Shown piece by piece: positions 13,713-17,539 of a stretch of 17,539 nucleotides of DNA. Each line of letters begins with the position of its first letter. The first letter of the stretch is position 1. The DNA is from an uncultured Spartobacteria bacterium (GTDB lineage: Bacteria > Verrucomicrobiota > Verrucomicrobiia > Chthoniobacterales > UBA6821): contig CAIKYN010000251.1 in the NCBI GenBank assembly GCA_903831635.1, forward strand, positions 1-17,539, in the 5' to 3' direction. A program made the position numbers and the translations under genes. The notes beneath the pieces were generated by a model, which made no database searches, was not told the DNA's origin, and was given only the letters and a program-made list of their open reading frames with translations.

Positions 13713-16700
13713 ATGGCAAAGTTTTTCATCAATCGGCCGATCGTGGCCATGGTTATCGCGATCATCACGGTGATCCTCGGCGTGGTTTGCCTGCTCGGAC
13801 TGCCTGTCTCCCAGTTTCCAAATATCGTCCCGCCCCAGATCCAGGTGGCGGCGACCTATCCCGGTGCCGATGCGGTGACGGTGAAGCAGGCGGTGGCAAC
13901 CCCGATTGAGCAACAGGTGAACGGCGTCGACAACATGCAGTACATGTACTCCTTGAACTCCAGTTCCGGGCAGTCCCAGCTGAATGTTATCTTTGCCAAC
14001 AATACGGTACCAACAACCGACCAGATCCTGACTCAGATCCGTCAGGCTCAGGCCCAGTCTCAGCTCCCTCAGCAGGTGGTCAAGCAGGGTATCAATGTCA
14101 TCAAGACCGCCCCATCACCACTGATCTGCTTTGCCCTCTACACTGACGATGATCGCTATGACTCGGTCTTCCTCGCCAACTACGCCTACGTCAACATCGT
14201 TAATCCTCTGACCCGACTCACCGGCATTGCGAGTGTCACCGTCTTCGGTGCAGGCACCTACGCGATGCGCCTCTGGCTTGATCCAGCCAAACTAGCCAAT
14301 TTCAACATCACCACGCAGGAGGTCTACGAAGCCGTCAATCAGCAGAACACCGTGAATCCCTCCGGACAGACCGGTGCCGAACCAGTACCTCCGGGCCAGC
14401 AGATGACTTTCACAGTCAGGGCTCCGGGTCGTCTCGTCACCGAGGACCAGTTTGCCAATATTGTGATCCGTGCTGACCGCAATGGCTCGGTCGTCCGAGT
14501 GAAGGATGTCGCTAGGGTCGAACTCGGAGCCCAGACCTACAATATTGCAGGTCGATTCAACGGCCACCCGGCCACGATCGTAGCCGTCTACCAGCTTCCA
14601 GGTAGTAACGCGCTCCAGGTGGCCGCCATGGCCCGAAAGTTGATGAGCTCCTACGTCCCGTCCTTCCCAGCGGGGTTAAAGTTGCAGACAGCCCTCGATA
14701 CGACGCTCGCCGTCACGGCCAGCATGCACGACATCCAGAAGACGCTTGTGGAGGCATTGATCCTTGTGCTGATTGTGGTCTTTATCTTCCTCCAGAACTG
14801 GCGAGCCACATTGATCCCGGCCTTGGCCGTTCCGGTCTCGCTGGTAGGTACCTTCGCTCTCTTCCCGCTTTTCGGTTTTTCGCTTAATACCCTCTCGCTT
14901 TTCGGCCTCGTGCTGGCGATTGGTCTGGTGGTTGACGACGCGATCGTGGTCGTCGAGGCAATTGAGCATCACATCGAGGAGGGACTCTCTCCGAAGGATG
15001 CTGCTGCCAAGGCGATGGAGCAGGTGACGGGACCTTTGGTTGCCACGGCGCTGATTCTTTCTTCGGTCTTCATACCTACGGTCTTTCTGCCCGGCATTAC
15101 TGGCGGTCTCTATCAGCAGTTTGCGCTCACTATTTCGATCTCGGTCATCATCTCGACCTTCAATGCACTCAGTTTGAGTCCTGCACTTGGAGCCTTGCTC
15201 CTGCGACCTCGTAAGGAGGTTGGTGGACCGCTTGGAGCATTTTACCGTGGCTTCAACCGAGTCTTTGATGCTGGTCGTAACAAATATATCGGGGCCTGCA
15301 AGTTCCTGCTCCGCAAGTCCTTTATCGCTGGTTTTCTGATTCTCGGGATGGTCCTGCTCTCGGGATTCTTTGGATCAAAGCTTCCAGGATCCTTTGTTCC
15401 CGAAGAAGACAACGGCTATCTCTATGCTTTCTCCCAGCTGCCTAATGCCTCCTCCCAGCAGAGAACCGATGATCTTTCCAAGCAAGTGGCCGAGATCGTC
15501 AGCAAGATCCCAGGTGTCCAGCATGTGACGACAATCGTTGGTTTCAATCTGCTCTCAGGAGTCCAGAACACCTACAGTGCTTTCTACTTCATCACGCTCA
15601 AGCCTTGGGAAGAACGTAAGGGGCCGGGATTAAATGCCTTCGGTCTCCTCCGGACAATCAACCAGAAGATTGCTCCGATTCCCGGAGCCATCAACTTTGC
15701 CTTTCCGCCTCCGGCGATCCCCGGTATTGGAACCTCCGGCGGCACAACATTTATTCTGGAGGACCGCTTGGGAACCGACCCAATGTTCCTGCCTACCAAT
15801 ACCTCCAAATTCATGGAGGCTATCAAAAAGCGTCCTGAAATCGGCTCGGTGACAACGACCTATCTCCCCTCGGTGCCGCAGGTTTCGATGACCATCGATC
15901 CGGCCATGTGCATGATGCTCGGGGTTGATCTTCATGATGCCTATTCCACACTCCAGGCCTTCCTGGGTGGTGTACCGGTGAATTACTTCAATCGCTTCAA
16001 TCTCCAGTACTACTGCTACATCCAGGCGGAGGGCTCTTCCCGTACCGATCCCAAGGGGGCTTCACTCTTCTATGTTCGTAACAAGAATGGGGATCCGGTT
16101 CCCCTTTCCAGTCTTCTGAGTGTGAAATCGATCACGGGTCCGGAGTTCGTGATGCGCTTCAATATGTTTGATTGCGCTCAGATCAATATCAATGGAGCTC
16201 CCGGGGTGAGCACGGGGCAGGTCATGAAAGCCCTTGAGGAGACATTCAAGGAGACAATGCCTCCGGGTATGGGATTCGATTACTTCGGAATGTCCTTCGA
16301 GGAGAAACAGGCAGCTCAAGGAATCCCACCGGGAGCAATCTTTGCGCTCTCGCTACTCTTTGTCTTCCTGATCCTTGCAGCCCAATATGAGAGCTGGTCG
16401 CTTCCGATCAGTGTCCTCTTCAGTACTCCGATTGCTGTCTTCGGTGCCGTGGCGATGCTCTTTTTCCGGAAGATGGACAATGATGTTTATGCACAAATCG
16501 GTCTAATCATGCTGATTGGTCTTGCGGCGAAGAATGCGATTCTGATTGTGGAATTCGCGAAGGAGGAGGTTGAGAGGGGGCGTCCCATCATCGATGCGGC
16601 GCTGGATGCAGCGAAGCTTCGCTTGCGACCGATCCTCATGACCGCCTTTGCTTTCATTTTGGGCTGCGTGCCACTAGCGATCGCAACAGGATCAGGAGCT

Positions 16701-16832
16701 GTGTCCCGTCGTGTCCTGGGATCGACCGTGGTGGGTGGCATGCTTGCTTCGACGCTCATCGCGATCTTTGTGATTCCTGTCTGCTTCTCATGGTTTGAGA
16801 AGAAGAAGGTTGAAGCAAAGACTGAAGCCTGA
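13713..16832 (+). CDS. RND multidrug efflux pump, HAE-1 (AcrB/MexB-like) inner-membrane subunit
   Basis: A 1039-aa proton-driven transporter, close to the 1049 aa of AcrB. It starts MAKFFINRPIVAMVIAIITV, the usual first helix, followed by LPVSQFPNIVPPQIQVAATY. The proton-relay residues are present: Asp408-Asp409 in GLVVDDAIVVVEAIEH (TM4), Lys940 in GLAAKNAILIVEF (TM10) and Thr977 in RPILMTAFAF (TM11). Two large periplasmic loops (about 35-335 and 560-870) form the porter and docking domains, and the 12-helix pattern is complete. Together with the adaptor directly upstream it would pump drugs or other amphiphiles out of the cell. No outer-membrane TolC-like gene or TetR-type regulator is in the window, so the channel must be encoded elsewhere. 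Substrate cannot be inferred from the sequence. Confidence 0.96.
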   Translation: MAKFFINRPIVAMVIAIITVILGVVCLLGLPVSQFPNIVPPQIQVAATYPGADAVTVKQAVATPIEQQVNGVDNMQYMYSLNSSSGQSQLNVIFANNTVPTTDQILTQIRQAQAQSQLPQQVVKQGINVIKTAPSPLICFALYTDDDRYDSVFLANYAYVNIVNPLTRLTGIASVTVFGAGTYAMRLWLDPAKLANFNITTQEVYEAVNQQNTVNPSGQTGAEPVPPGQQMTFTVRAPGRLVTEDQFANIVIRADRNGSVVRVKDVARVELGAQTYNIAGRFNGHPATIVAVYQLPGSNALQVAAMARKLMSSYVPSFPAGLKLQTALDTTLAVTASMHDIQKTLVEALILVLIVVFIFLQNWRATLIPALAVPVSLVGTFALFPLFGFSLNTLSLFGLVLAIGLVVDDAIVVVEAIEHHIEEGLSPKDAAAKAMEQVTGPLVATALILSSVFIPTVFLPGITGGLYQQFALTISISVIISTFNALSLSPALGALLLRPRKEVGGPLGAFYRGFNRVFDAGRNKYIGACKFLLRKSFIAGFLILGMVLLSGFFGSKLPGSFVPEEDNGYLYAFSQLPNASSQQRTDDLSKQVAEIVSKIPGVQHVTTIVGFNLLSGVQNTYSAFYFITLKPWEERKGPGLNAFGLLRTINQKIAPIPGAINFAFPPPAIPGIGTSGGTTFILEDRLGTDPMFLPTNTSKFMEAIKKRPEIGSVTTTYLPSVPQVSMTIDPAMCMMLGVDLHDAYSTLQAFLGGVPVNYFNRFNLQYYCYIQAEGSSRTDPKGASLFYVRNKNGDPVPLSSLLSVKSITGPEFVMRFNMFDCAQININGAPGVSTGQVMKALEETFKETMPPGMGFDYFGMSFEEKQAAQGIPPGAIFALSLLFVFLILAAQYESWSLPISVLFSTPIAVFGAVAMLFFRKMDNDVYAQIGLIMLIGLAAKNAILIVEFAKEEVERGRPIIDAALDAAKLRLRPILMTAFAFILGCVPLAIATGSGAVSRRVLGSTVVGGMLASTLIAIFVIPVCFSWFEKKKVEAKTEA

Positions 16833-16902
16833 GACTCCCTTTTTTATCATTACTAAAAGCTCCTTGCCAGCAAGTGAGGGGAGGCCCATAAAAAGAGTTC
16901 CT

Positions 16903-17454
16903 ATGGACAACACATCACCTATTCCTCAGTTCCCTGTTCCTCAACTCTCCCGTGGATGGGCGATTGCCGGAGGCATTGCCATGATCCTTCTTGGTTTCTT
17001 CGCACTGGGGGATCAACTCGTTTCCACGGCCGCAGTGGCGACCTTCATCGGATTCATTCTGATGTTCGGATGCGCTTTCCATCTGATCAAAGTCTTCACC
17101 ATCGGGGATTGGAAGAGCCACCTCTGGTATGCCCTTGTGTCCGTGGCCTATGGTGTTGCCGGTTATGTCTTTATTTCCCACCCGTTTAAGGCAGCGATTG
17201 CTTTCACTCTCTTCCTCGGTTGGGCTATTCTGATCGGTGGGATTTTCCGAATCTTCTTTGCCTTTAAGATGCGTCATCACCGTGGTGCTGCCTGGGTGCT
17301 CTTCAGTGCCGTCATTTCCATCATCCTCGGGGGCCTGATTATCTCGCAGTGGCCTGCAACGGGGCTCTACATGCTCGGACTCTTCCTTGGAATCGAGCTG
17401 ATCTTTGCCGGAGTCGGTTGGCTCGGTCTTGGACTCTCTTCCGAGAAGAAATAG
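16903..17454 (+). CDS. HdeD-like (DUF308) membrane protein
   Basis: A 183-aa membrane protein with about six transmembrane helices in three similar pairs, as in HdeD/DUF308 proteins. Helices include WAIAGGIAMILLGFFALGD, VATFIGFILMFGCAFHLIKV, LWYALVSVAYGVAGYVFI, AIAFTLFLGWAILIGGIFRI, AAWVLFSAVISIILGGLIIS and LYMLGLFLGIELIFAGVGWL. The Trp-containing loop WPATGLYMLGLFLGIELIFAG is typical of the family. HdeD itself is linked to acid resistance in enteric bacteria; the biochemical role is not settled. An in-frame upstream extension to 16795 overlaps the pump gene and is very basic, so the ATG at 16903 (MDNTSPIPQF) is chosen. It lies 70 nt behind the pump with no terminator between, and a strong terminator follows. 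Confidence 0.85.
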   Translation: MDNTSPIPQFPVPQLSRGWAIAGGIAMILLGFFALGDQLVSTAAVATFIGFILMFGCAFHLIKVFTIGDWKSHLWYALVSVAYGVAGYVFISHPFKAAIAFTLFLGWAILIGGIFRIFFAFKMRHHRGAAWVLFSAVISIILGGLIISQWPATGLYMLGLFLGIELIFAGVGWLGLGLSSEKK

Positions 17455-17477
17455 ATCATTTTTAAATAACTTCTTAG

Positions 17478-17509
17478 AAAGCCGGATCGAGAATTGGTCC
17501 GGCTTTTTT
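17478..17509 (+). terminator. intrinsic terminator of the efflux/HdeD unit
   Basis: AAAGCCGGA (17478-17486) pairs perfectly with TCCGGCTTT (17498-17506) across an 11-nt loop and runs into TTTTTT (17504-17509). It lies 24 nt behind the HdeD-like stop. This is the only strong factor-independent terminator I see in the window. Confidence 0.88.
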
Positions 17510-17539
17510 GTGCACTCCTGCTAAAAGCCGAAGCTGAGA

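Noticed and set aside
1..17539. CRISPR array, phage or defence system, intact insertion sequence
   Set aside because: No regularly spaced direct repeats with unique spacers, no terminal inverted repeats with a transposase, and no nuclease, helicase, reverse transcriptase or recombinase motif in any supported gene.

Overview
The window looks like a chromosomal piece from a Gram-negative bacterium of moderate GC, most likely a verrucomicrobium (Spartobacteria/Chthoniobacter-like). This rests on an autotransporter built from T5SS/PEP-CTERM-type passenger repeats, several lipoproteins, an RND efflux system, and an almost complete lack of Shine-Dalgarno sequences. The taxon is an inference; there is no rRNA or marker gene here.

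Layout. (1) 1-75 is the 3' end of a truncated AT-rich gene. (2) 76-1199 is about 1.1 kb without a convincing gene; it holds an imperfect palindrome (597-632), a 10-bp tandem duplication and two hairpins. (3) 1200-8352 is a surface-protein locus: a 1328-aa autotransporter, then a 1024-aa secreted parallel beta-helix protein whose helix is interrupted by about 370 residues of another fold. (4) 8410-9009 holds two small exported proteins. (5) On the minus strand, 10372-9017 carries a DUF2092-type periplasmic protein followed by a Tyr/Gly/Ser-rich lipoprotein with 51-nt tandem repeats. (6) 10552-12346 holds a lipoprotein of a family I only partly recognise and a four-helix membrane protein of the DUF4239/bestrophin-like type. 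(7) 12413-17454 is a drug-efflux type operon: RND periplasmic adaptor lipoprotein, RND inner-membrane pump, and an HdeD-like membrane protein, closed by a clear intrinsic terminator at 17478-17509.

Nearly every protein here is exported or membrane-bound, so the window is an envelope-focused region. The most unusual part is the pair at 1200-8352. The N-terminal non-repeat domain of the autotransporter and the domain inserted in the beta-helix protein both resemble, from memory, parts of one family of extracellular proteins, here apparently distributed over two neighbouring genes. I found no CRISPR array, tRNA, rRNA, integrase, intact transposase or phage gene.
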